A stretch of 64,000 nucleotides of DNA from CAJXSD01 sp964633145. GTDB lineage: Bacteria; Pseudomonadota; Alphaproteobacteria; Rhodobacterales; Rhodobacteraceae. The stretch spans positions 26,331 through 90,330 of the forward strand of contig CAZWFE010000004.1 of assembly GCA_964633145.1 (NCBI GenBank). Reading direction: 5' to 3'. Positions 28,430 to 36,877 of this stretch are shown here, one piece after another (positions within the stretch are counted from its first letter, which is position 1; each line of letters begins with the position of its first letter). A program made the position numbers and the translations under genes. The notes under the pieces were generated by a model that was not told the DNA's origin, searched no databases, and saw nothing but the letters and a program-made list of their open reading frames with translations.

Positions 28430-28924
28430 ATGGCGCAGATCGATTACACACGTGCCGCCAAATATTTCCTGTTACAGGATTTCTGGGTCGGTATGAAATT
28501 GGGATTAAAGTATTTCTTTGCCCCCAAAGCTACGTTGAACTATCCCCATGAAAAGGGCCCAATCAGCCCACGTTTTCGCGGTGAACATGCGCTGCGTCGC
28601 TATCCCAATGGCGAAGAACGCTGCATTGCCTGCAAGTTGTGCGAAGCGGTCTGTCCAGCCCAAGCGATCACAATCGACGCCGAACCGCGTGAAGACGGCA
28701 GCCGCCGGACCACACGGTATGACATTGATATGACGAAATGTATCTACTGCGGCTTCTGCCAAGAGGCATGCCCTGTTGATGCGATTGTCGAAGGTCCGAA
28801 TTTCGAATTTTCGACCGAAACCCGCGAAGAGCTGTTTTATAACAAAGAAAAGTTGTTAGAGAATGGCGATCGCTGGGAATCGGAAATTGCCCGCAATTTG
28901 GAAATGGATGCACCCTACCGATGA
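28430..28924 (+). CDS. nuoI: NADH-quinone oxidoreductase subunit I
   Basis: 164 residues with two 4Fe-4S clusters N6a and N6b: CIACKLCEAVCPA and CIYCGFCQEACPVDAI. Begins one base after the nuoH stop and ends in an ATGA overlap with the CMD-like gene. Carries electrons from NuoG to NuoB at the base of the peripheral arm. Confidence 0.98.
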   Translation: MAQIDYTRAAKYFLLQDFWVGMKLGLKYFFAPKATLNYPHEKGPISPRFRGEHALRRYPNGEERCIACKLCEAVCPAQAITIDAEPREDGSRRTTRYDIDMTKCIYCGFCQEACPVDAIVEGPNFEFSTETREELFYNKEKLLENGDRWESEIARNLEMDAPYR

Positions 28925-29328
28925 GCGACGCAAAAAACCCATTTCAGGATATGATTCAAGCGGCACAGGATATGGTGAAATCCATTAATCCTGCGCTTGA
29001 AACATTTTCCCCCAAAGGTTTCGAAGCAATGTGGCCGACCATGCCCAAAGAGGTCATGGAAATGTATTTCGGCAATGCCTTTAACAAAGATGGGTTGGAT
29101 GCAAAAACACGTCTTTTGCTGACCTTGGCGGGTTTGACCATCCAAGGTGCGCAAAATGATGCCGCCCTGCGTCAAACAGTGAAACACCTGTTAGAGGCTG
29201 GGGCACACAAACAAGAGATTATCGAAACAATCGGCCAAATGTCGATGTTTGCAGGTTTACCCGCTATGACACGGTCCATGCAGTTGGCCCAGGAAGTCAT
29301 GGAAGACAAAGAGGAAAAAGACACATGA
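28921..29328 (+). CDS. AhpD/carboxymuconolactone decarboxylase-like protein lacking catalytic cysteines
   Basis: 135 residues, overlapping nuoI and nuoJ by 4 bases each, so fully embedded in the nuo operon. The helical pattern LDAKTRLLLTLAGLTIQGAQNDAALRQTVKHLLEAGAHKQEIIETIGQ matches the CMD/AhpD fold. There is no CxxC and in fact no Cys at all, so it cannot act as an AhpD-type thiol peroxidase reductase. A structural, chaperone or assembly role with complex I is inference. The N-terminal helix NPFQDMIQAAQDMVKSINP and acidic C-terminal tail are extra to the minimal domain. Confidence 0.75.
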   Translation: MSDAKNPFQDMIQAAQDMVKSINPALETFSPKGFEAMWPTMPKEVMEMYFGNAFNKDGLDAKTRLLLTLAGLTIQGAQNDAALRQTVKHLLEAGAHKQEIIETIGQMSMFAGLPAMTRSMQLAQEVMEDKEEKDT

Positions 29329-29933
29329 GCGTTGTAACCTTTGCGTTCTATTTGTTCGCGCTGTGCACCATTACTGGGGGCCTGTTTACGGTAATCAGCC
29401 GCAATCCGGTCCATTCTGTGCTGTGGTTGATTTTGGCCTTTTTGTCATCGGCCGGTTTGTTCGTCTTGCTGGGTGCAGAATTCGTCGCAATGTTGCTGGT
29501 CATTGTTTATGTCGGTGCGGTTGCGGTTTTGTTCTTGTTTGTGGTCATGATGCTTGATGTCGACTTTGCAGAGCTTAAGGCAGAAATGGCGCAATATATG
29601 CCGCTGGCACTGTTGATTGGTGTGGTGTTGTTGATGCAGCTGGCCATGGCCTTTGGCGCATGGGAATTTGCGGATACGGCGCAATCGGCGCGTGCGGCGA
29701 TCACGCCTGCTGATGAACATAACACGGCTGCATTAGGATTGATTTTGTATGATCAGTATTTCCTATTGTTCCAACTGGCAGGATTGATTTTGCTGGTTGC
29801 GATGGTGGGTGCAATTGTTCTGACATTGCGTCACCGCAAAGATGTAAAACGTCAAAATATTTTGGCACAAATGTATCGCGATCCAGCCAAAGCGATGGAA
29901 TTGAAAGACGTAAAACCGGGGCAGGGGCTGTAA
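29325..29933 (+). CDS. nuoJ: NADH-quinone oxidoreductase subunit J
   Basis: 202 residues, five transmembrane helices, ND6-like subunit. FVAMLLVIVYVGAVAVLFLFVVMMLDVD contains the TM3 region with the pi-bulge that couples quinone chemistry to proton pumping in the family. ATGA overlap with the upstream CMD-like gene; 37 bases separate it from nuoK. Confidence 0.97.
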   Translation: MSVVTFAFYLFALCTITGGLFTVISRNPVHSVLWLILAFLSSAGLFVLLGAEFVAMLLVIVYVGAVAVLFLFVVMMLDVDFAELKAEMAQYMPLALLIGVVLLMQLAMAFGAWEFADTAQSARAAITPADEHNTAALGLILYDQYFLLFQLAGLILLVAMVGAIVLTLRHRKDVKRQNILAQMYRDPAKAMELKDVKPGQGL

Positions 29934-29970
29934 GCCACCTATCGGATATAACACGGGAACCGAGGTTAAA

Positions 29971-30276
29971 ATGATTGGTTTAGAACACTACCTGACAGTC
30001 GCGGCAACGCTGTTTGTCATTGGTATCTTTGGGCTCTTCCTGAACCGGAAGAACGTCATCATCCTGCTGATGTCGATTGAACTGATGTTGCTGGCAGTGA
30101 ACATCAACTTGGTCGCATTTTCCAGTTATCTGGGCGACTTGGTGGGGCAGGTGTTCACGCTGTTCGTCTTGACCGTTGCTGCCGCCGAGGCCGCGATTGG
30201 TCTGGCGATTTTGGTCAGCTTCTTCCGGAACCGTGGTACGATTGCCGTCGAAGACGTCAACGTGATGAAGGGGTAA
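29971..30276 (+). CDS. nuoK: NADH-quinone oxidoreductase subunit K
   Basis: 101 residues, three transmembrane helices, ND4L-like. The conserved membrane Glu residues lie in MSIELMLLAVNINLVAFS and TVAAAEAAIGLAILVSFFR. A GAGGTT segment precedes the ATG. Part of the first proton channel with NuoJ. Confidence 0.98.
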   Translation: MIGLEHYLTVAATLFVIGIFGLFLNRKNVIILLMSIELMLLAVNINLVAFSSYLGDLVGQVFTLFVLTVAAAEAAIGLAILVSFFRNRGTIAVEDVNVMKG

Positions 30277-30280
30277 AGAC

Positions 30281-32341
30281 ATGGAAAAGATCATCCTATT
30301 TGCCCCATTGGTTGGCGCAATTATTGGCGGCTTTGGTTGGCGCATTATCGGTGAACGGGGCGCACAGATCCTGACCACCAGCCTGTTGTTTTTGGCCGCC
30401 GCGCTTAGCTGGATTGTGTTTCTTGGGTTTGACGGCGAAACACAGCACATTCAGATCCTGCGCTGGATTGAATCGGGCGCTTTGTCCACCGATTGGTCGA
30501 TCCGTTTGGACCGTATGACCGCCATTATGCTGATTGTTGTGACGTCGGTGTCGGCCTTGGTCCACCTCTATAGCTTTGGCTATATGGCGCATGACGACAA
30601 TTGGACCCATGATGAAAGCTATCGCGCCCGATTTTTCGCGTATCTGTCATTCTTTACATTTGCCATGTTGATGTTGGTGACATCCGACAATTTGGTTCAA
30701 ATGTTTTTCGGATGGGAAGGCGTGGGCGTTGCATCCTATCTGTTGATTGGGTTTTACTATAAAAAACCATCTGCAAACGCCGCGGCGATCAAAGCGTTCG
30801 TTGTCAACCGCGTGGGTGATTTCGGCTTTGCCTTGGGGATTTTTGGTCTGTTCTATCTGACGGGCAGCGTCAAATTTGATGATATCTTTGCCTATGCACC
30901 GAAACTGGCGGATATGCAGCTGCATTTCCTATGGACGGAATGGAACGCTGCGAACCTGTTGGCATTTTTGCTGTTCGTGGGTGCGATGGGTAAATCAGCC
31001 CAGTTGATCCTGCACACATGGTTGCCTGACGCGATGGAGGGTCCGACACCGGTATCGGCGTTGATCCACGCCGCAACCATGGTGACTGCGGGGGTATTTT
31101 TGGTCAGCCGTATGTCGCCCCTGATGGAATATGCGCCAGAGGCGATGGCCTTTGTCACGTTCTTGGGCGCAACAACGGCGTTTTTTGCGGCCACCGTTGG
31201 GTTGGTGCAAAACGATATCAAACGTGTGATTGCCTATTCGACCTGTTCGCAGCTGGGCTATATGTTTGTCGCAGCCGGTGTTGGTGTGTATTCCGTGGCC
31301 ATGTTCCACCTGTTTACACACGCATTTTTCAAGGCGATGTTGTTCCTTGGTGCAGGGTCTGTGATCCATGCGATGCACCATGAACAGGATATGCGAAATT
31401 ACGGCGGTCTGCGCCATAAAATCCCCTATACCTATTGGGCGATGATGATTGGCACCTTGGCCATTACAGGTGTTGGTATTCCGCTGACACATTTCGGTTT
31501 CGCCGGTTTCTTGTCCAAAGACGCCGTGATCGAAAGCGCATGGGCAGGCACCGCAGGTGGTTATGCGTTCTGGATGTTGGTGATCGCCGCGCTGTTTACA
31601 TCATTTTACAGCTGGCGTTTGATTTTCCTGACCTTCTACGGCGCACCGCGTGGCGACAAACATACGCATGAACATGCGCATGAAAGCCCAATGGTTATGT
31701 TGATCCCCTTGGGTGTATTGGGTTTGGGCGCAGTATTTTCAGGGATGATCTGGTTCAACAGCTTCTTTGGGGATCATGACAGCGTAAACAAATTCTTTGG
31801 GATCCCCACCCATGCCGAGGCTGTGGCCGAAGGGCATGGAACGGATACAGCATCGCATGGCGACGATCATGCCGCCATTGGCGTTGCCCCAAAGGGCGCG
31901 ATTTTCATGCACCCCGACAACCACGTTATGGATGATGCGCACCACGCCCCTAAATGGGTCAAAGTCAGCCCGTTCATTGCAATGGTAATCGGGTTTGTCA
32001 TGGCGCTTTGGTTCTATATCTGGAATCCGGAAATGCCCAAGAAATTGGCGGAAACGCAGCGGCCATTGTATCTGTTTTTGTTGAACAAATGGTATTTCGA
32101 CGAAATCTATGATGCGATATTTGTCAAACCTGCAATGGCGCTGGGACGGTTTTTATGGAAACGCGGCGATACACAAACCATTGACGGTTCCATTAACGGA
32201 ATTGCAATGGGCATCGTTCCGTTCCTGACACGTTTGGCCGGCCGTGCGCAGTCTGGCTATATCTTTACCTATGCCTTTGCCATGGTCATTGGCATTGTCG
32301 TTCTAATCACTTGGATGAGCTTCAGCGGAGGAGCACACTGA
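30281..32341 (+). CDS. nuoL: NADH-quinone oxidoreductase subunit L
   Basis: 686 residues, the most distal antiporter-like subunit with the long lateral helix. Core signature KSAQLILHTWLPDAMEGPTPVSALIHAATMVTAGVFL is intact with the proton-channel Lys and His. Between about residues 460 and 560 is a His-rich hydrophilic insertion (THEHAHESP, HGDDHAA, DAHHAPKW) before the terminal helices; similar loops occur in alphaproteobacterial NuoL. Directly followed by nuoM with one base between. Confidence 0.97.
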   Translation: MEKIILFAPLVGAIIGGFGWRIIGERGAQILTTSLLFLAAALSWIVFLGFDGETQHIQILRWIESGALSTDWSIRLDRMTAIMLIVVTSVSALVHLYSFGYMAHDDNWTHDESYRARFFAYLSFFTFAMLMLVTSDNLVQMFFGWEGVGVASYLLIGFYYKKPSANAAAIKAFVVNRVGDFGFALGIFGLFYLTGSVKFDDIFAYAPKLADMQLHFLWTEWNAANLLAFLLFVGAMGKSAQLILHTWLPDAMEGPTPVSALIHAATMVTAGVFLVSRMSPLMEYAPEAMAFVTFLGATTAFFAATVGLVQNDIKRVIAYSTCSQLGYMFVAAGVGVYSVAMFHLFTHAFFKAMLFLGAGSVIHAMHHEQDMRNYGGLRHKIPYTYWAMMIGTLAITGVGIPLTHFGFAGFLSKDAVIESAWAGTAGGYAFWMLVIAALFTSFYSWRLIFLTFYGAPRGDKHTHEHAHESPMVMLIPLGVLGLGAVFSGMIWFNSFFGDHDSVNKFFGIPTHAEAVAEGHGTDTASHGDDHAAIGVAPKGAIFMHPDNHVMDDAHHAPKWVKVSPFIAMVIGFVMALWFYIWNPEMPKKLAETQRPLYLFLLNKWYFDEIYDAIFVKPAMALGRFLWKRGDTQTIDGSINGIAMGIVPFLTRLAGRAQSGYIFTYAFAMVIGIVVLITWMSFSGGAH

Positions 32342-32342
32342 T

Positions 32343-33893
32343 ATGGATAACCATCTTCTTTCCATTGTCACATTTGTGCCTGCTCTGGCTGCGCTGATCT
32401 TGATGGTTTTGGCGCGTGGTCAGGACGCGGCTGCTGATTTGGTCGCAAAACGGTTTGCATTGATTGCAACCAGTGCAACATTTTTGCTGTCTTTGTTTAT
32501 CTTGGCGCAATTCGATTCCCAAAATACAGGGTTCCAGATGGTCGAAACGGCGGACTGGATCCTTGGGTTGCAATATAAAATGGGTGTAGACGGCATCAGC
32601 GTTTTGTTTGTGCTGCTCACAACATTCATGATGCCTTTGGTCATTTATGCGTCTTGGGATGTGTCGCACCGTGTCAAAGAATATATGATCGCCTTCCTTG
32701 TGCTTGAAACGCTGATATTGGGCGTGTTCATGGCCTTGGATCTGTTCTTGTTCTATCTGTTCTTTGAAGCAGGTTTGATCCCGATGTTCCTGATTATTGG
32801 GATCTGGGGCGGCAAGAACAGAATCTATGCGTCGTTCAAATTCTTCTTGTACACACTGCTTGGGTCCGTTTTGATGCTGATTGCGATGATTACGATGTAT
32901 TTCATTGCACAGACATCCGACATTCCGACATTGATGACGACAAATTTCGCATCAGATTCCTTTGAGGTCTTGGGGATCCATGTGGTCGGCGGATTGCAGA
33001 CACTGTTGTTCTTGGCGTTTTTTGCAAGTTTTGCTGTAAAAATGCCAATGTGGCCCGTCCATACCTGGCTGCCCGATGCGCACGTTCAGGCGCCAACGGC
33101 GGGGTCAGTGGTTCTGGCTGCGATCCTGTTGAAAATGGGCGGCTATGGTTTCTTGCGCTTTAGCCTGCCGATGTTCCCTGTTGGCTCGGCTGTTATGGCG
33201 GATCTGGTGTTCTGGATGTCGGCGATTGCGATTGTTTACACATCCTTGGTCGCCTTGGTCCAAGAGGACATGAAAAAACTGATCGCCTATTCATCGGTTG
33301 CGCATATGGGCTATGTGACAATGGGTATCTTTGCTGCAAACCAGCAAGGTATCGATGGTGCAATTTTCCAAATGCTAAGCCACGGCTTTATTTCCGGCGC
33401 TTTGTTTTTGTGTGTGGGTGTGATTTACGATCGCATGCATACCCGTGAAATCGATGCCTATGGCGGATTGGTCAATCGTATGCCAGCCTATGCGATGATT
33501 TTCATGTTCTTTACCATGGCAAACGTCGGACTTCCTGGGACGTCTGGGTTTATTGGTGAATTTTTGACCCTGATGGGGATTTTCCAAGTCAACACATGGG
33601 TTGCGGCATTTGCGACATCTGGCGTTATCTTGTCCGCGGCCTATGCGCTATGGTTGTATCGCCGTGTGGTCATGGGGGATTTGATCAAGGAATCCTTGCG
33701 TTCGATCACAGATATGACAGGCCGCGAACGTGCAATATTTGCACCTTTGGTGGCGATGACACTGATCCTTGGGATCTATCCTGCACTTGCCTTAGATATC
33801 ATTGGCCCATCCGTAGAAGCGTTGGTCCAAAACTATAACACCGCCCTTGCGGCTGCTGACATCCTGCCAGCAGCTCAGGCTGCAGCACATTAA
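32343..33893 (+). CDS. nuoM: NADH-quinone oxidoreductase subunit M
   Basis: 516 residues, antiporter-like ND4 subunit. Landmarks: LFFEAGLIPMFLIIGIWGGKNRIYASFKFF with the conserved TM5 Glu, and FFASFAVKMPMWPVHTWLPDAHVQAPTAGSVVLA with the TM7 Lys, then KKLIAYSSVAHMGYV. Standard length. Fifteen bases before nuoN. Confidence 0.98.
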   Translation: MDNHLLSIVTFVPALAALILMVLARGQDAAADLVAKRFALIATSATFLLSLFILAQFDSQNTGFQMVETADWILGLQYKMGVDGISVLFVLLTTFMMPLVIYASWDVSHRVKEYMIAFLVLETLILGVFMALDLFLFYLFFEAGLIPMFLIIGIWGGKNRIYASFKFFLYTLLGSVLMLIAMITMYFIAQTSDIPTLMTTNFASDSFEVLGIHVVGGLQTLLFLAFFASFAVKMPMWPVHTWLPDAHVQAPTAGSVVLAAILLKMGGYGFLRFSLPMFPVGSAVMADLVFWMSAIAIVYTSLVALVQEDMKKLIAYSSVAHMGYVTMGIFAANQQGIDGAIFQMLSHGFISGALFLCVGVIYDRMHTREIDAYGGLVNRMPAYAMIFMFFTMANVGLPGTSGFIGEFLTLMGIFQVNTWVAAFATSGVILSAAYALWLYRRVVMGDLIKESLRSITDMTGRERAIFAPLVAMTLILGIYPALALDIIGPSVEALVQNYNTALAAADILPAAQAAAH

Positions 33894-33908
33894 CGGGAGA
33901 CTGGGACA

Positions 33909-35348
33909 ATGGTCCAAGCCGATTTGAATATTATTCTGCCGGAAATCGTTATTTCAGTTTACGCAATGGTTGCCTTGTTGGTGGCAGTGTATACCCGCCA
34001 AGATAAGTTGGCCCCAATCTTGACGTGGGTCACCGCGGGCCTGTTTTTGGTGGTTGGTCTTTGGGTGTCTGGAATAACAGGAAACACGACTGCCTTTAAC
34101 GGAATGTTTGTAAACGACGGTTTTGCACGTTTTGCCAAGGTTACAATTTTGCTATCCGCCGCCGCTGTCTTGATCATGTCACAAGAATACATGACGCGCC
34201 GTGGATTGTTGAAATTCGAATATCCCATTTTGATTGCATTGGCAGCTGTCGGAATGATGATGATGGTGTCTGCGGGCAACTTGATGTCATTGTACATGGG
34301 ATTGGAACTGCAGTCTTTGGCACTATACGTGGTCGCGTCGTTCCGTCGTGACAGCGTCAAGTCGACCGAAGCAGGGATGAAGTATTTTGTCCTTGGTGCG
34401 CTGTCATCTGGTTTGCTGTTATATGGTGCGTCCTTGGTTTACGGTTTCTCTGGAACCACAGATTTTGCAGGCATCGCAGCCGCCGCGCATGATGGCGGAT
34501 CGATTGGAATGTTGATCGGTTTGGTATTGGTCGTTTCTGGCCTGGCATTCAAAGTGTCGGCCGTGCCGTTCCACATGTGGACACCTGACGTCTACGAAGG
34601 ATCGCCCACACCTGTCACAGCATTCTTTGCGACAGCACCGAAAGTGGCGGCAATGGCATTGTTTGCCCGTGTCGTGCATGACGCATTCGGCAGTGTCACA
34701 GCACAATGGCAACAGGTCGTGATTTTGCTGTCGGTCTTGTCTATGTTCTTGGGCGCCTTTGCTGCGATTGGACAAACGGATATCAAACGATTGATGGCGT
34801 ATTCGTCCATTGCGCATATGGGGTATGCGTTGATGGGATTGGCATCTGGCACTATGTTTGGTGTCCAAGCAATGCTGTTGTATATGGCGATCTATGTGAC
34901 AATGAACATTGGTACCTTTGCCTTTATCCTAAGCATGGAAAAGGACGGGCAGCCCGTGACCTCAATTTCGGCGTTTAATATGTTGTCACGCACCGCACCG
35001 GCCAAAGCGATTGCAATGCTGGTTTTGCTTGTCAGCCTTGCGGGACTACCACCTGCCGTTGGCTTCTTTGGTAAGCTTAAAGTATTGCAAGCTGCATTAG
35101 ATGCTGACTTGGCTTGGCTTGCGATTGCGGGTGTCATTGCTTCGGTGATTGGTGCGTACTACTATCTGCGTATTGTATTTTTGATGTTTTTTGGTCAGTC
35201 CCAAGAGGACGCATTGGATCATCGCAGTACGCCCGTTTTGACCACGATGCTAATGGCGACGGCCGTTATTATGATTGCTGGTATTGCCGTGAAACTGTTT
35301 GGTGTCGATAATGCCGCGATGGCGGCGGCAGCAACACTTGTCCAATAA
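33909..35348 (+). CDS. nuoN: NADH-quinone oxidoreductase subunit N
   Basis: 479 residues, antiporter-like ND2 subunit. Landmarks: YMGLELQSLALYVVASFRRDSVKSTEAGMKYFVLGALSSGLLLYG and LAFKVSAVPFHMWTPDVYEGSPTPVTAFFATAPK, then DIKRLMAYSSIAHMGYALMG. Last structural gene of complex I; the biotin ligase gene begins within its 3' end. Confidence 0.98.
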   Translation: MVQADLNIILPEIVISVYAMVALLVAVYTRQDKLAPILTWVTAGLFLVVGLWVSGITGNTTAFNGMFVNDGFARFAKVTILLSAAAVLIMSQEYMTRRGLLKFEYPILIALAAVGMMMMVSAGNLMSLYMGLELQSLALYVVASFRRDSVKSTEAGMKYFVLGALSSGLLLYGASLVYGFSGTTDFAGIAAAAHDGGSIGMLIGLVLVVSGLAFKVSAVPFHMWTPDVYEGSPTPVTAFFATAPKVAAMALFARVVHDAFGSVTAQWQQVVILLSVLSMFLGAFAAIGQTDIKRLMAYSSIAHMGYALMGLASGTMFGVQAMLLYMAIYVTMNIGTFAFILSMEKDGQPVTSISAFNMLSRTAPAKAIAMLVLLVSLAGLPPAVGFFGKLKVLQAALDADLAWLAIAGVIASVIGAYYYLRIVFLMFFGQSQEDALDHRSTPVLTTMLMATAVIMIAGIAVKLFGVDNAAMAAAATLVQ

Positions 35349-36117
35349 ATTTCCACAGACCTATGATCGGCGGGTGCTGCCTCAAGTGGACAGCACCAAC
35401 GCCGAAGCTGGTCGTATCATAGGTTCAATCACACGACCCACCTGGATTTTAGGTCTGCGTCAAACACAGGGGCGGGGCCGTCGTGGCCGCCCGTGGTCAG
35501 ACCCTGACGGGAATTTTGCCGCAACTTTGGTATTGATACCCGATCAGCCGGCGCATCAATTGGCCCTACGGTCGTTTGTCGCATCGTTGGCGTTATATGA
35601 TGCGCTGACGCTGTTAACGCGTCGGTCCGATGTGTTTACATTGAAATGGCCAAATGATGTTTTGCTAAATGGGTCTAAGTTGGCTGGTATTTTGCTGGAA
35701 ACCTTGCCACGCAACGGGCAATCCCCAGGGTTAGCAATTGGCATCGGGGTGAATTTGTTAAACACACCTGCGACCGACCGATTGGAACCACAGGCATTGC
35801 GGCCTGTTTCCGTTCTGTCTGAATTGGGCATGACCCTTTCGCCACAAGATTTTCTTGATGCTTTGGCAACAAGCTACGCATATTTTGAAACCCAATTTGT
35901 AACCCATGGATTTTCTGCGATACGCGATGCATGGTTGGCGCGTGCAGCACGTTTGGGTGAACAAATTACGGCAAAAACTGTTAAGCAGACAATCACCGGT
36001 CGCTTTGATACCATTGATTTGGACGGGCAATTGGTTTTACACAATGCACAAGGGCGGCACGTCATTGCTGCTGCGGATGTATTTTTTAAGGACGACACTG
36101 ATGCTGTTGGCAATTGA
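35338..36117 (+). CDS. birA: Biotin--[acetyl-CoA-carboxylase] ligase
   Basis: 259 residues if started at TTG 35338, which gives the short N terminus normal for alphaproteobacterial BirA (about 15 residues before VDSTNAEA). ATG 35311 and GTG 35299 inside nuoN are alternatives; no start has a clear ribosome site. Motifs: QTQGRGRRGRPWSDPDGNFAATL with the biotinyl-AMP loop GRGRRG, and LKWPNDVLLNGSKLAGILLE with the catalytic Lys. No N-terminal DNA-binding domain, so it is a ligase without repressor function. Its cellular targets include AccB and MccA. Overlaps coaX by 17 bases. Confidence 0.9.
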   Translation: MSNKFPQTYDRRVLPQVDSTNAEAGRIIGSITRPTWILGLRQTQGRGRRGRPWSDPDGNFAATLVLIPDQPAHQLALRSFVASLALYDALTLLTRRSDVFTLKWPNDVLLNGSKLAGILLETLPRNGQSPGLAIGIGVNLLNTPATDRLEPQALRPVSVLSELGMTLSPQDFLDALATSYAYFETQFVTHGFSAIRDAWLARAARLGEQITAKTVKQTITGRFDTIDLDGQLVLHNAQGRHVIAAADVFFKDDTDAVGN

Positions 36118-36874
36118 TTGTGGGAACACAAACACAGTTTTTTCGATCTGGGACGGACAGGAATTTATTGCGACCTGGCGTACGGCGACGGAACATCAAC
36201 GCACGGCGGATCAATATTTTGTCTGGCTTAGCACGCTGATGTCATTGAACAAGATATCTGCGCAGATCACGGATGTTGTGATTTCATCGACGGTTCCACG
36301 GGTTGTGTTTAACTTGCGCGTTCTTGCAGATCGATATTTTGGCACGCGCCCCTTGGTGGTGGGCAAACCTGATTGTTTGCTGCCCTGTGATGTTCGCGTC
36401 GACGATGGCACGTCAGTGGGGCCAGATCGCTTGGTAAATACGGTATCAGGTTTTGATTTATTCGGCGGCAATTTGGTTGTCGTTGACTTTGGCACGGCGA
36501 CGACATTTGACGTGGTTGATCAAGATGGCGCCTATATTGGCGGCGTTATTGCCCCTGGTGTGAATTTGTCATTATCTGCCCTACATCAGGCCGCGGCCGC
36601 GTTGCCGCACGTTGATATCGGCAAACCCCTAAACGTAATTGGTACGAATACTGTCGCCTGTATGCAATCAGGTGTGTTTTGGGGCTATATCGGCTTGATT
36701 AAAGAGATATGCACCCGTATCAAGGCAGAACACGATAAACCGATGCGCGTGATTGCAACTGGGGGATTGGCCCCATTGTTTGACGCGGCTGATAACGTAT
36801 TTGACGCCTATCAGGATGACCTGACCATGCATGGATTGCGTTTGATCCATGATTATAACAAATTGAACGGATAA
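36101..36874 (+). CDS. coaX: Type III pantothenate kinase
   Basis: 257 residues from ATG 36101, starting MLLAIDCGNTNTVFSIWDG, the ASKHA phosphate-1 motif. Other motifs: DDGTSVGPDRLVNTVSG, VVDFGTATTFDVVDQDGAYIGGVIAPGVNLS, ATGGLAPLF. It catalyses the first step of CoA synthesis and is insensitive to CoA feedback in known members. The start is chosen for the exact family N terminus; upstream ORF sequence runs through birA. Confidence 0.97.
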   Translation: MLLAIDCGNTNTVFSIWDGQEFIATWRTATEHQRTADQYFVWLSTLMSLNKISAQITDVVISSTVPRVVFNLRVLADRYFGTRPLVVGKPDCLLPCDVRVDDGTSVGPDRLVNTVSGFDLFGGNLVVVDFGTATTFDVVDQDGAYIGGVIAPGVNLSLSALHQAAAALPHVDIGKPLNVIGTNTVACMQSGVFWGYIGLIKEICTRIKAEHDKPMRVIATGGLAPLFDAADNVFDAYQDDLTMHGLRLIHDYNKLNG

Positions 36875-36877
36875 AGA

